Of a stretch of DNA of 64,000 nt, positions 1 to 8,606 are shown piece after piece. The stretch is taken from positions 1-64,000 of the forward strand of contig JAEZCO010000118.1 in NCBI GenBank assembly GCA_023433505.1. The letters run 5' to 3'. Position numbers and translations under genes: made by a program. Origin of the DNA: Bacillota bacterium. GTDB lineage: Bacteria; Bacillota; Clostridia; Acetivibrionales; DTU013. Position 1 is the stretch's first letter, and every line of letters begins with the position of its first letter. The notes below the pieces were generated by a model. The model did no database searches and was not told where the DNA came from. It saw nothing but the letters and a program-made list of their open reading frames with translations.

Positions 1-47
1 GATTCACTTACATTATACCATAATACCCAAAGTTAAGAAATATATTT

Positions 48-91
48 TCAAAGAAAAAATGATATCTGCTGATATCATTTTCCTTTGAGTT
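48..91 (-). terminator. Likely terminator of the left-edge methyltransferase gene
   Basis: An 11-bp perfect inverted repeat (arms 56-66 and 71-81, 4-base loop) can be extended by a second short pairing (CAAAG/CTTTG) across small bulges. Read on the minus strand, the stem is followed by a T-rich tract, as expected for a factor-independent terminator 100 bases past the stop of the gene ending at 191. The rest of bases 1-190 shows no convincing gene. Confidence 0.55.
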
Positions 92-190
92 TCTAATTGT
101 AATTTACCCGATCTTGAGCAAGAACCGCTTATAGCTAGGCAGCCTTTTGATAATCTCTCTAATATTTCAACGGCCTATTTTGATGCCTTG

Positions 191-991
191 TTATATTTCA
201 AATGCGCCTTCTCTGAATTTCATCAGGTAATTCATACAGAAATCGTCTTTACCGGCCAAAGCTTCAGCAGCATAAACGAAGGTCATCAGCTTCTTGTCCA
301 TCGGATCGAGGATGGCGCCGTCCATACCGGCCATTATAGCAGCTACGGCGAAGGTTTGATTCATTACCTTTCTGGCGGGAATTCCGAAAGAGATGTTGCT
401 GAGACCGCAAGTTATATGTACTTCCGGGAACTCCGTCTTCACCTTGCGGATGGTTTCGATAGCCACCGTACCGTAATGTGAGCCGGTACCGATGGGTCTT
501 ACCATTGGGTCGATGTAAATATCTTCAAGCTTCATTCCCAACTTTGTAAGCTTGGTGATAAGCCTGTTGGCAATGATAACTCTGTCTTCGACTGTTTCGG
601 GCATACCGGTATCATCCATGCAAAGTGCGACTATGCCGGTATTGTATTCAAGAATCATAGGAAGTACTGCTTCATATCTTTCTTTTTCATCGGTGATGGA
701 ATTGATCAAGGGTTTTCCGTTTTTGTTTGCCTTTAAGCCTTTGGCAAGAGCAAGAGGGTTTGGCGAGTCAATGGCAAGAGGGGCGTCTATAACTTCCTGT
801 ACGGTTTTAACCAGCCACTCAAGTCTTTCCGGTTCATCGTTTATAAACATGCCTGCATTGAGGTCGATAAAGGTGGCGCCTGCCTCGTACTGCTTTTTTG
901 CAAGGTCCTGAATAGCGGCCGCATCATAATTTTCCATTGCAGGCCTTATTGCTTTCAAGGTACTATTGATTTTCTCGCCGATAATAATCAT
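191..991 (-). CDS. Methyltetrahydrofolate:corrinoid methyltransferase-like protein (AcsE paralogue)
   Basis: This 266-residue pterin-binding TIM-barrel protein aligns over its whole length with the AcsE encoded at 12460. The motifs match: IDLNAG near residue 43, PLAIDS with Asp75, LINS with Asn97, YIDPM, and GLSNIS. These are the places where methyltetrahydrofolate is held in the Moorella enzyme. It probably moves a methyl group between tetrahydrofolate and a corrinoid protein, but the corrinoid partner cannot be told from sequence. The ATG at 991 has a GGAGG site upstream. The gene is divergent from the acs operon and does not share its promoter, so it may be used under other conditions or with another methyl donor such as a methylamine, glycine betaine or O-methyl system. 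The family is confident; the substrate is not. Confidence 0.85.
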   Translation of the reverse strand: MIIIGEKINSTLKAIRPAMENYDAAAIQDLAKKQYEAGATFIDLNAGMFINDEPERLEWLVKTVQEVIDAPLAIDSPNPLALAKGLKANKNGKPLINSITDEKERYEAVLPMILEYNTGIVALCMDDTGMPETVEDRVIIANRLITKLTKLGMKLEDIYIDPMVRPIGTGSHYGTVAIETIRKVKTEFPEVHITCGLSNISFGIPARKVMNQTFAVAAIMAGMDGAILDPMDKKLMTFVYAAEALAGKDDFCMNYLMKFREGAFEI

Positions 992-1142
992 TTCAAAAAA
1001 CCTCCATCATAATTTATAACATAATTTATTATAGCCTAATTATATCTTAATAATAATAAATGTGAAGCTTAAGAGGACTAATCGCATACAAAATACAAAA
1101 AAAAGCGGAAAAGTACCAAGAAGCAAAATATTTTTCAATACC

Positions 1143-1170
1143 TTGATTGTAGAAAATAGTAGTATATAAA
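1143..1170 (+). promoter_or_regulatory. Candidate sigma-A promoter for the acs operon
   Basis: TTGATT (1143-1148) and TATAAA (1165-1170) are separated by 16 bases and lie 74 bases upstream of the first gene of the operon. The flanking 992-1243 region is AT-rich and also must hold the promoter of the divergent gene. No riboswitch consensus, including cobalamin, was recognised. Confidence 0.35.
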
Positions 1171-1243
1171 TAGGATAGAGGACACACTCATAGAAAGAAG
1201 TGCGTTTGGTTAAACAAAGAGACGGTGCGCCAAGGAGAATCCG

Positions 1244-1867
1244 ATGGAATTGGAATCAAACCTGAAGAATGCTTACAGCGAAGCTTACAAGATCGCTTGT
1301 GAGAAACTTAAAAAGCTTGATTGGGATGAAGTAAGCATTAACACCAATTCTGTTTTTGATAGCAAATCACAGTCATTGCTATTGAAGTACCTTAACAGGG
1401 AATACAGGGTACACTGTCCTACAGGGGACGTGACCTGTAAAAGTATGGAAGACGGAGTGACAACTACAGTAAAGGTATTGCTGCTGCATTATTTGATAAA
1501 TGCCAATATAAGGCCATTATCGGGTAAACTGATATCATTTAAGGAAATAAAGGGCGGAGGGGCCATATATTATCAAACCTTCCAGAAGAGGGCCATTCAG
1601 CCTTTGATAAAGACCTTCGGGCAAGCTGCCGGAAGGCTTTATAATGCAGGAGCGAAGCTGGGAGGGACGGCAGAGAAATTTGGAAACGCGGCGGTTACAC
1701 TAAGGATTTTTCCACTGGTACCCATTACATATGTGATTTGGCAGGGAGATGAAGAAGTACCGGCCAATGCCACCATACTTTTCGACGACTCGGTTACAAG
1801 TTTTTTACCGGGGGAGGATATAGTACTGGCAGCAAGCTTTGGCACATATGAGCTGATGAAAGGCTAA
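1244..1867 (+). CDS. DUF3786 family protein, first gene of the CODH/ACS operon
   Basis: This 207-residue soluble protein has no signal peptide or membrane segment. The C-terminal half (an FPLVPITYVIWQGDEE segment followed by FDDSVTSFLPGEDI) matches my memory of the DUF3786 domain, which recurs beside CODH/ACS genes and is sometimes fused to an AcsC-like iron-sulfur domain in anaerobes. Its biochemical role is unknown to me. Being first in the operon, 78 bases before cooC, suggests a part in assembling or tuning the CODH/ACS complex or the corrinoid protein; that is inference. The start is well supported by AAGGAG seven bases upstream of the ATG. Only one cysteine pair region (around residues 59-65) could bind metal, so it is unlikely to be a ferredoxin itself. 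Confidence 0.7.
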   Translation: MELESNLKNAYSEAYKIACEKLKKLDWDEVSINTNSVFDSKSQSLLLKYLNREYRVHCPTGDVTCKSMEDGVTTTVKVLLLHYLINANIRPLSGKLISFKEIKGGGAIYYQTFQKRAIQPLIKTFGQAAGRLYNAGAKLGGTAEKFGNAAVTLRIFPLVPITYVIWQGDEEVPANATILFDDSVTSFLPGEDIVLAASFGTYELMKG

Positions 1868-1945
1868 AGGGCATTAAGCCCAATGAATTTGGCCATTGCT
1901 GAAGCAGAATCACTAAGGATATTTAATTAAGGAGGTAAGTGGAAT

Positions 1946-2707
1946 ATGAAAATTGCAGTTTCGGGAAAAGGCGGCGTCGGGAAGACCACAGTATCAGCGA
2001 ATCTGGCAAAGCTGTTTGCAAAAAGAGGCTTTAATGTATATGCGGTGGATGCTGATCCGGACAGCAGTCTGGGCCTTGCACTTGGCATAGACGAAGCGGT
2101 TCTTGCCGGTATAAAGCCTGTGATCGAGATGAAGGATGCTATCGGCGGAAGAATGGGTGACGGAGCCCTATACACACTGAATCCGGAAGTAAACGACATG
2201 GCTGACAAGTTCAGCGTAAATATAAACGGTATTAAATTTTTGAGAATGGGCGGAATAAAAAAGGGCGGGTCCGACTGCTACTGCCGTGAAAATACCTTTC
2301 TGAAGGCACTGGTGAACTCACTGCTGCTGGACACAAGGGATGTTGTGATCCTTGATATGGGGGCCGGTATTGAGCACCTGACCAGGGGGACTTCCAAAGG
2401 CGTGGACCTGATGCTGATCGTAACAGAGCCCGGACAGTCAAGCGCGCAGACGGCAAGGATCGTTGAAGGCCTAGCCAGGGAGCTGGAGATAAAGGAAGTA
2501 AGGTTTATTGCAAACAAAATAAGGACGGAACGGGAAGAGGCGTTTGTCAAGGAACGTTTCAAGCCTGAAGAACTGCTGGGGTTATTGCATTATGACGAAG
2601 GCATCAGTGAAAAGTCCATGGGCTTGAATGTAAATCCCACGGAGATAGACAGCCCGGAGCTTGAAAAAGTTCTTTTAAAAATAATAGAAACAACGGTAAG
2701 TAACTAA
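1946..2707 (+). CDS. cooC: CooC-type nickel-insertion ATPase for CODH
   Basis: This is a 253-residue MinD/SIMIBI-class P-loop ATPase. The deviant Walker A motif GKGGVGKTT is at residues 7-15. A Cys-Tyr-Cys pair (Cys111 and Cys113) matches the CXC motif with which CooC dimers bind nickel or zinc. In Rhodospirillum rubrum and Carboxydothermus, CooC uses ATP to load nickel into the C cluster of CODH. Here it lies 21 bases upstream of acsA, which fits that role. The ATG follows a strong AAGGAGGT site. A second CooC-like gene lies at 10572. It could also act on acetyl-CoA synthase, as proposed for AcsF; sequence does not separate these roles. Confidence 0.88.
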   Translation: MKIAVSGKGGVGKTTVSANLAKLFAKRGFNVYAVDADPDSSLGLALGIDEAVLAGIKPVIEMKDAIGGRMGDGALYTLNPEVNDMADKFSVNINGIKFLRMGGIKKGGSDCYCRENTFLKALVNSLLLDTRDVVILDMGAGIEHLTRGTSKGVDLMLIVTEPGQSSAQTARIVEGLARELEIKEVRFIANKIRTEREEAFVKERFKPEELLGLLHYDEGISEKSMGLNVNPTEIDSPELEKVLLKIIETTVSN

Positions 2708-2728
2708 TTTTGTAATGGAGGAAAAACT

Positions 2729-4696
2729 ATGTCGACACAGGAATTCAACAGACGAACTGTTGATCCGGCAGCCAATGAGATGCTGGGGGTAGCGGAAGAA
2801 GCAAAGATTTTAACTTCATGGGACAGGTATAAAGCACAGCAGCCTCAATGCAAATTCGGCCAGACAGGGATATGCTGCCGTATATGCATACAGGGACCCT
2901 GCAGGATAATCCCTACGAAGCCCGGTCAGGACAAGGGTATTTGCGGCGCAGATGCATTTACCATTGTTGCAAGGAATCTTGTCAGGTATATTGCAGGAGG
3001 AGCATCAGCCCATTCGGATCACGGCAGGGAAATAGCCAATACACTGCTTCATACGGCTGAAGGTCATGCACCCGACTATAAGATAACCGATAAGGCGAAG
3101 CTTTTGAAGGTTGCCAAAAAGGTGGGGGTTGAAACCGAGGGAAGAGAAATTAATGACATCGCCCGCGATGTTGCAATAAAAGCACTGATGGATTTCGGCA
3201 AATATGATTCCGAGCCATGTACATGGCTGGACTCAACCATTGATGAAGAAAGAAGACAAAAATTCAAACATACCTCCATCGCACCGACGGCTATTGACAG
3301 GGCAGTAGTTCAATTGCTGCACCAGACGCATATGGGAAATGATGCAGATCCGGTCAATATTATCTTCGGCGGGCTTAAGGCTGCTCTTTCCGATTATGTA
3401 GGAATGAGCCTGGCTACTGATTTGACGGATATACTTTTCGGTACTCCCGAGCCGGTTATTACTGAGGCAAATCTGGGAGTTCTGGACCCTGATAAAGTGA
3501 ATATAGCAGTGCACGGTCATAATCCCCTGTTAAGCCAGATGGTTGTTTATGCCGCAAGAGAGCTGGAAGGCGAAGCAAAAGCAGCCGGCTCAAAAGGAAT
3601 CAATATCGTAGGTATCTGCTGCACAGGAAACGAGGTACTGATGCGTGAAGGCGTCCCTACAGCCACCAATTTCGGTTCACAGGAGCTTGCCATCATGACC
3701 GGTGTTTTGGATACAATGGTCATGGATGTCCAGTGTATAGCTCCCGGCGTTAAGGATGTCTGCGACTGCTTCCATACTCAGCTGGTATCCACATCCAATA
3801 TAGCAAAAATACCTGGCTCCTACCATATTGACTTTAATGAAGCAACAGCGATGGAGGATGCCAGAAAGATCGTCAGCTTGGCAATAAAGCAGTATGCAAA
3901 GAGAAAGCCCGAGCTTGTTAAAATACCTCAGTTCAAAAAACAGGTAGTGGGCGGTTTCAGTATGGAAGCCATGATGGAACTGTTTGGGAAGATTAATCCC
4001 GAGTCGCCCATCAGTGTGCTTACCGATGCGATTCTGGCAGGCGAAATCAAAGGCATATGCGCTTTTGCAGGCTGCAACAACCAGAAAACCATCCATGACA
4101 ATTCAACAATTACAATTGCCAAAGAGCTTGCAAAGAAGGATGTCTTCATGGTTTCCACGGGTTGCGCGGCAGGCGCCTTTGCAAAGGCCGGACTTCTATC
4201 CTCGGAAGGCGTTGACGCTTACGCCGGCGAAGGTCTGAAGAAATTTATCAAGCGGCTTGAAGAAAAATCAGGCTTGAATGCGGGACTTCCTCTGGTATTC
4301 CATATGGGCTCCTGTGTTGACAACTCAAGAATAGCCAATTTGTGGACTGCAATGGCTCAAAACCTGAATATTTCCGTTCCACAGCTTCCTTTCGTGGCAA
4401 GCGCTCCGGAAGCGATGTCTGAAAAAGCAATTTCCATCGGCTCCTGGGTTATTTCCATGGGTATACCATGTCATGTAGGCGTATTGCCTCCCATCGAGGG
4501 CAGCGACCTTGTTTATGGCGTAACAACCCAAATCGCCAGAGATGTTTTCGGCGGCTACTTCATATTTGAGACCGATCCTGTGAAAGCTTCCGAAAAACTG
4601 CTGGACAGAATCGAAAAGAGAGCATGGAAATTGAAAATACACCGTCGGACTGCAGAGAAATACAACAGCACTCCGGCTGAAGTATACGAAGGTTGA
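2729..4696 (+). CDS. acsA: Carbon monoxide dehydrogenase catalytic subunit (CODH/ACS beta)
   Basis: This 655-residue Ni-Fe-S enzyme reduces CO2 to CO, which passes through a tunnel to AcsB, or oxidises CO. Cysteines at 41, 49, 50, 53, 58 and 72 have the spacing of the D- and B-cluster ligands of Carboxydothermus CODH-II (39, 47, 48, 51, 56, 70). The C-cluster ligands also line up with a constant offset of three: Cys298, Cys336, Cys449, Cys479 and Cys529, with His262 and His264 in a VHGHNP motif near the histidine ligand. All catalytic ligands are therefore present and an active enzyme is expected. It sits between cooC and acsB with a 12-base gap to acsB, the arrangement of a bifunctional CODH/ACS rather than an energy-conserving CooS with hydrogenase. 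Confidence 0.97.
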   Translation: MSTQEFNRRTVDPAANEMLGVAEEAKILTSWDRYKAQQPQCKFGQTGICCRICIQGPCRIIPTKPGQDKGICGADAFTIVARNLVRYIAGGASAHSDHGREIANTLLHTAEGHAPDYKITDKAKLLKVAKKVGVETEGREINDIARDVAIKALMDFGKYDSEPCTWLDSTIDEERRQKFKHTSIAPTAIDRAVVQLLHQTHMGNDADPVNIIFGGLKAALSDYVGMSLATDLTDILFGTPEPVITEANLGVLDPDKVNIAVHGHNPLLSQMVVYAARELEGEAKAAGSKGINIVGICCTGNEVLMREGVPTATNFGSQELAIMTGVLDTMVMDVQCIAPGVKDVCDCFHTQLVSTSNIAKIPGSYHIDFNEATAMEDARKIVSLAIKQYAKRKPELVKIPQFKKQVVGGFSMEAMMELFGKINPESPISVLTDAILAGEIKGICAFAGCNNQKTIHDNSTITIAKELAKKDVFMVSTGCAAGAFAKAGLLSSEGVDAYAGEGLKKFIKRLEEKSGLNAGLPLVFHMGSCVDNSRIANLWTAMAQNLNISVPQLPFVASAPEAMSEKAISIGSWVISMGIPCHVGVLPPIEGSDLVYGVTTQIARDVFGGYFIFETDPVKASEKLLDRIEKRAWKLKIHRRTAEKYNSTPAEVYEG

Positions 4697-4708
4697 GGAG
4701 GGGTGCAA

Positions 4709-6838
4709 ATGGCTAATCATTTATTTACGCAGGCTTATGACGGCGCAGTGATTGCGACCAGTTATGCAGAGATATTATTGAATCAGGCAATTAAGGAATT
4801 CGGTGAGGATACTCCCGTCAGCTATCCGGATACGGCGTATAAGCTTCCGGTTATAACGGCATTAAGCGGTGAGGATGTAAAGACTTTAAAGGATCTTGTG
4901 CCCATTCTGAACAGGATCAGGACGGAGAAAGTAAGGAAGGATCTTACTTTTGAAGGAGCAAAAACCAGCGGTGAAGCTGCTTTTTATGCGGCCGAAATCA
5001 TTGAAGCTTTAAGGTATCTGAATGGTCAAAATCCTCACGTTGAGCCCTGGACAGGATTTTTGAAGGATCCGGTTCTCAGGAAATTCGGCATTCAGCTGGT
5101 GGATTTTACTATTCCCGGTGTTGCAGTTATCATAGGTAAGGCAAAAGACAGCAAGGCTGCAGCCAAAATGATCAAGGAACTCCAGAGCAAAGGCATGATG
5201 CTTATGCTCTGCAATGAAATAATAGAGCAGCTCCTCGAAGAAAATGTAAAACTGGGGATAGATTATATAGCCTTCCCTCTTGGCAATTTTACACAAGCGA
5301 TCCATGCGGTTAACTTTGCGCTTCGCGGAGGTCTCGCCTTCGGCGGTATTGCACCCGGAAATAAAAAGGCTCAGCTTGAGTATCAAAGAAACCGTGTAAG
5401 AGCTTTCGTTTTGGCATTGGGTGACCAGGACGAAGTAAGGGTAGCAGCGGAATTCGGCGCTATCATGCTGGGTTTCCCGGTTATCACCGACCAGCCTTTG
5501 AAGGAAGAAGTTCCCGACTGGTATGTTTATGAGCCGGATTATGATAAGATCGTACCCTTTGCGCTTGAATTAAGGGGTATTAAATTGAAAATTGTTGAGA
5601 TTCCTGTACCGGTAACCATCGGACCTGCTTTTGAGGGCGAGACCATCCGGAAAGCCGATGCCTATGTTGAATTTGGCGGCGGCAGGACCACTGCCTTCGA
5701 GCTTGTCAAAATGGTTGGACCTGAGGAGATCGAAGACGGAAAAATCACGGTCGTAGGACCTGAGATCGATGATATAGAAGAGGGCTCAAAGCTTCCTCTG
5801 GGATTCTATATCAAAATATACGGCAGGAAGATGCAGGAAGACTTTGAAAGCGTACTGGAAAGAAGAGTCCACTATTTTGTAAATTACGGCGAGGGCTTGT
5901 GGCATGTTGCCCAGAGAGATCTGGCCTGGGTCCGCATCAGCAAGGATGCCCATGCAAAAGGCTTCAAGATCAAGCATTTCGGCGAAATCCTGATTGCCAA
6001 GTACAAATCCGAGTTCCCGGCAATCGTAGACCGTGTCGAAGTAGTTATCTATACGGACAAGGAACTGGTGGATGAAAAGATAAAAGAAGCCAGAGCCGCT
6101 TATGCAAGAAGAGACGAAAGGATGAGGGGCCTCACCGACGAATCCGTTGAGGAATTCTATTCCTGCCTGCTCTGTCAGTCCTTTGCACCGAACCATGTAT
6201 GCGTAGTTTCTCCGGAACGTGTGGGACTCTGCGGCGCAGTTAGCTGGCTTGATGCCAAGGCGTCTTTTGAAATTACTCCGACCGGACCGAATCAACCCAT
6301 CAAAAAGGGTGATGCTATTGATGAGAAGAAGGGGATGTGGAAGAATGTAAATGACGTTGTATTCTCATCCTCCAACAGGACGCTTGAAGAAGTCGCGCTC
6401 TATACATTAATGGAAATGCCCATGACCTCCTGCGGATGCTTTGAAGCGATCATGGCAATGGTTCCGGAAGCCAACGGTCTGATGATAACTACCAGAGAAC
6501 ACTCGGGAATGACTCCTTGCGGCATGACCTTCTCAACGCTGGCCGGCTCTGTTGGCGGCGGTGTTCAGTCGCCTGGCTTTATGGGGATCGGTAAGAAATA
6601 TGTTGTCAGCAAAAAATTTATCAAAGCGGACGGCGGACTTGCAAGAATCATCTGGATGCCCAAGGAGTTAAAGGAATTCCTCAGGGAAGACTTCGTAAAG
6701 AGAAGTGTGGAAGAAGGCCTAGGGGAAGACTTTATTGACAAGATTGCCGATGAGACCGTAGGTACGGCGTCAGAAGAGATCTTGCCTTTCCTGGAGGAAA
6801 AAGGACATCCGGCATTGACAATGGACCCGTTGTTCTAA
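4709..6838 (+). CDS. acsB: Acetyl-CoA synthase, CODH/ACS alpha subunit
   Basis: This 709-residue protein joins CO from AcsA, a methyl group from the corrinoid protein AcsCD and coenzyme A to make acetyl-CoA. The A-cluster cysteines are complete: Cys486, Cys489, Cys498, Cys508 and the Cys575-Gly-Cys577 motif. Each is exactly 20 less than the Moorella positions 506, 509, 518, 528, 595 and 597, so the catalytic domain is collinear without gaps. It has the full N-terminal CODH-contacting domain of bacterial AcsB. The ATG at 4709 was chosen over an in-frame GTG at 4703 because GAGGAGGGG ends at 4702, directly against the GTG but six bases before the ATG. A long repeat-filled gap separates it from acsC. 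Confidence 0.97.
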   Translation: MANHLFTQAYDGAVIATSYAEILLNQAIKEFGEDTPVSYPDTAYKLPVITALSGEDVKTLKDLVPILNRIRTEKVRKDLTFEGAKTSGEAAFYAAEIIEALRYLNGQNPHVEPWTGFLKDPVLRKFGIQLVDFTIPGVAVIIGKAKDSKAAAKMIKELQSKGMMLMLCNEIIEQLLEENVKLGIDYIAFPLGNFTQAIHAVNFALRGGLAFGGIAPGNKKAQLEYQRNRVRAFVLALGDQDEVRVAAEFGAIMLGFPVITDQPLKEEVPDWYVYEPDYDKIVPFALELRGIKLKIVEIPVPVTIGPAFEGETIRKADAYVEFGGGRTTAFELVKMVGPEEIEDGKITVVGPEIDDIEEGSKLPLGFYIKIYGRKMQEDFESVLERRVHYFVNYGEGLWHVAQRDLAWVRISKDAHAKGFKIKHFGEILIAKYKSEFPAIVDRVEVVIYTDKELVDEKIKEARAAYARRDERMRGLTDESVEEFYSCLLCQSFAPNHVCVVSPERVGLCGAVSWLDAKASFEITPTGPNQPIKKGDAIDEKKGMWKNVNDVVFSSSNRTLEEVALYTLMEMPMTSCGCFEAIMAMVPEANGLMITTREHSGMTPCGMTFSTLAGSVGGGVQSPGFMGIGKKYVVSKKFIKADGGLARIIWMPKELKEFLREDFVKRSVEEGLGEDFIDKIADETVGTASEEILPFLEEKGHPALTMDPLF

Positions 6839-6850
6839 AGATACCAAGGA

Positions 6851-6890
6851 CATGGGCTGGCAGGCTGCATAGGCCGACTGCCAGCCCATG
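6851..6890. repeat. 13-bp perfect hairpin between acsB and acsC
   Basis: Arms 6851-6863 and 6878-6890 are a perfect inverted repeat (CATGGGCTGGCAG) around a 14-base loop. It starts 13 bases after the acsB stop and is not followed by a T-run, so it is not a typical terminator. It could protect the 3' end of an acsAB message. The loop core GGCTGCATAGGC recurs in the P repeat at 22882, which suggests a mobile origin. Confidence 0.8.
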
Positions 6891-6896
6891 CAGCCT

Positions 6897-7010
6897 GGGA
6901 CACACCTCTCCTCTCTAACAGACGAGTCGAGGGATGTCCCGTTTTGAAGTAAACAGGGGGACGCACTGTACCCTCCGATAAAGGAGTTGGACAATGTTCC
7001 CTTTTGATAT
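6897..7010. repeat. S-family palindromic repeat (two units) in the acsB-acsC gap
   Basis: Two adjacent imperfect palindromes are bounded by GGGACA...TGTCCC (about 6898-6940) and GGGGAC...GTTCCC (about 6957-7003), each followed by TTTTG. Related sequence occurs at 59432 and 61921. The pattern resembles REP-type elements bounded by GGGGAC that are scattered in many Firmicutes; that link is from memory. It leaves only about 30 bases for acsC translation signals. Confidence 0.65.
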
Positions 7011-7041
7011 GTAAATACAATAAAGGAGATGTAAAGAAATT

Positions 7042-8376
7042 ATGGCACTTACTGGATTAGATATTTTTAAACTGCTTCCGAAGAAAAATTGTAAGGAGTG
7101 CGGCCAGCCCACATGTCTGGCTTTTGCAATGGCCTTGGCCGGAGCAAAGACATCCCTGGACAAATGCCCCTATGTATCCGAGGAGGCAAAAGAGACCCTG
7201 GGTGGAGCAGCCGCACCGCCGATCAAGCTTGTAAAAGTCGGTAAAGTCGGCACTCTCAGGGAAATCGGAGACGAAGTGGTGCTGTTCAGACATGACAAGG
7301 CATTCTATCATCCGACCTGCTTTGCTGTAGAAATATCCGATAAATTGACAGGCGCGGAGCTGGAAAGCAAGATCGACAAGGTAAACGGACTTGTATTTGA
7401 AAGGGTAGGCCAGACGGTCTCCATCGATTTTATAGCAGTGAGGAATGATTCAGGGAATGCAGATACTTTCGCGGCTGCTGTAAAAGCAGTAGTGGCAAAG
7501 ACCTGCTTTGCACTTGTTCTTATCAGTGAAGATGTAGCCGCCATGGCAAAAGCCCTTGAAGTAGCCGGGGACACAAATCCGCTGATTTACGCGGCAACGG
7601 AAGAAAACCATCAGGGCATGATCGAATTGGCCAAGAAGTACGGCTGCCCTCTTGCTGTGAAAGGTAACGGGCTTGAATCCACCTCCGCGCTGGTTGAAAA
7701 AATTTCCGCATCCTATAAGGAATTGGTTATTGATGTGGGTACCAGGCAGCTTTCACAGGCATTGGCCGAAATCACACAGACCAGAAGACTGGCTACAAAA
7801 AAGAAATACAGGCCTTTCGGCTACCCTATAATTGCCTTTACTTCTGCTTCCGATCCTAGAGAAGAGGTTATAGAAGCCAGCGTATATACCTCAAAATATG
7901 CCAGCGTAGTTGTTCTGAAGGCGGATGAAAAATCACAGATCCTGCCCCTGATGGCCCTCAGGATGAACCTTTATACAGACCCGCAGAAACCAAGCCAGGT
8001 AGAGCCCAAGGTTTACTCCATCGGCTCGGTTTCAAACAATTCACCGGTTTATGTGACAACCAACTTCTCGCTGACCTATTACACGGTAGAAGGTGAAATA
8101 TCTGCGAGCAAGATTCCTTCCTATATCATCGCATGCCCTACCGACGGTACTTCGGTACTCACAGCCTGGGCAGCGGGGAAATTCAACGGCGACAAGATTG
8201 CTGAATTCCTTACCGCATGCGGAATCGAAGGAATGGTTAACCATAAGAATATTGTAATCCCCGGATATGTGGCTGTCATAAAGGGAGCCCTTGAAGAGAA
8301 ATCCGGATGGCAGGTTACGGTGGGACCGGCTGAAGCATCAGGATTGCCGGCATTTGCCAAGTCACACTTTTCGTAA
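7042..8376 (+). CDS. acsC: Corrinoid/iron-sulfur protein large subunit
   Basis: This 444-residue protein forms the CFeSP heterodimer with AcsD and carries the methyl group from AcsE to AcsB on its cobamide. The N-terminal [4Fe-4S] motif is complete: Cys17, Cys20, Cys25 and Cys42. A TIM-barrel domain and a C-terminal cobamide-binding domain follow, as in the family. The Shine-Dalgarno AAAGGAG (7022-7028) is unusually far, 13 bases, from the ATG. Between them lies an ATG-TAA minimal frame (7029-7034). Because acsC lies downstream of several hairpins, its expression relative to acsB may be set by processing or by a separate promoter, but no convincing promoter is visible. Confidence 0.96.
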   Translation: MALTGLDIFKLLPKKNCKECGQPTCLAFAMALAGAKTSLDKCPYVSEEAKETLGGAAAPPIKLVKVGKVGTLREIGDEVVLFRHDKAFYHPTCFAVEISDKLTGAELESKIDKVNGLVFERVGQTVSIDFIAVRNDSGNADTFAAAVKAVVAKTCFALVLISEDVAAMAKALEVAGDTNPLIYAATEENHQGMIELAKKYGCPLAVKGNGLESTSALVEKISASYKELVIDVGTRQLSQALAEITQTRRLATKKKYRPFGYPIIAFTSASDPREEVIEASVYTSKYASVVVLKADEKSQILPLMALRMNLYTDPQKPSQVEPKVYSIGSVSNNSPVYVTTNFSLTYYTVEGEISASKIPSYIIACPTDGTSVLTAWAAGKFNGDKIAEFLTACGIEGMVNHKNIVIPGYVAVIKGALEEKSGWQVTVGPAEASGLPAFAKSHFS

Positions 8377-8404
8377 GAGCAGTCATTGGTATGAAAAAGG
8401 TGAT

Positions 8405-8527
8405 GGGGATGCGATCAATGATCACCGCTACATCTTTTCATACTTAGGTGTGCTGCACAGGCGACATGGTCATTGGCATGAAGGGGAATCTAGTGTAGGG
8501 GCGATCACTGGTCGCCCACCATGGAAG
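8405..8527. repeat. R-family composite palindromic repeat in the acsC-acsV gap
   Basis: Two modules are present. One is a GCGATCA palindrome ending in GCTACA (8411-8432). The other begins TGTAGGGGCG and contains a GGGCGATCACTGGTCGCCC palindrome (about 8494-8520). Both modules, and their flanks (CATTGGYRTGAAAAGG, TGGAAGGAT, TTTTCATACTTA), recur at 37596-37720, and one of them at 32740. The rest of the 230-base gap holds only the acsV ribosome site. Confidence 0.75.
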
Positions 8528-8606
8528 GATTAATGGGGAATATAATTTACACTAAAAGGATTATTGCAAGATATCACAGCGAAGATAGAAGAGGAAGCAT
8601 CACAAT

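Noticed and set aside
992..1243. Cobalamin riboswitch before the corrinoid-using acs operon
   Set aside because: The region is AT-rich and I found no B12-box or the expected long leader structure.
4703..4708. GTG 4703 as the acsB start
   Set aside because: The ribosome site directly touches it. ATG 4709 gives good spacing.
6839..7041. CRISPR array in the repeat-rich gap
   Set aside because: Repeats here are imperfect palindromes without regular spacers, and no cas genes are in the window.
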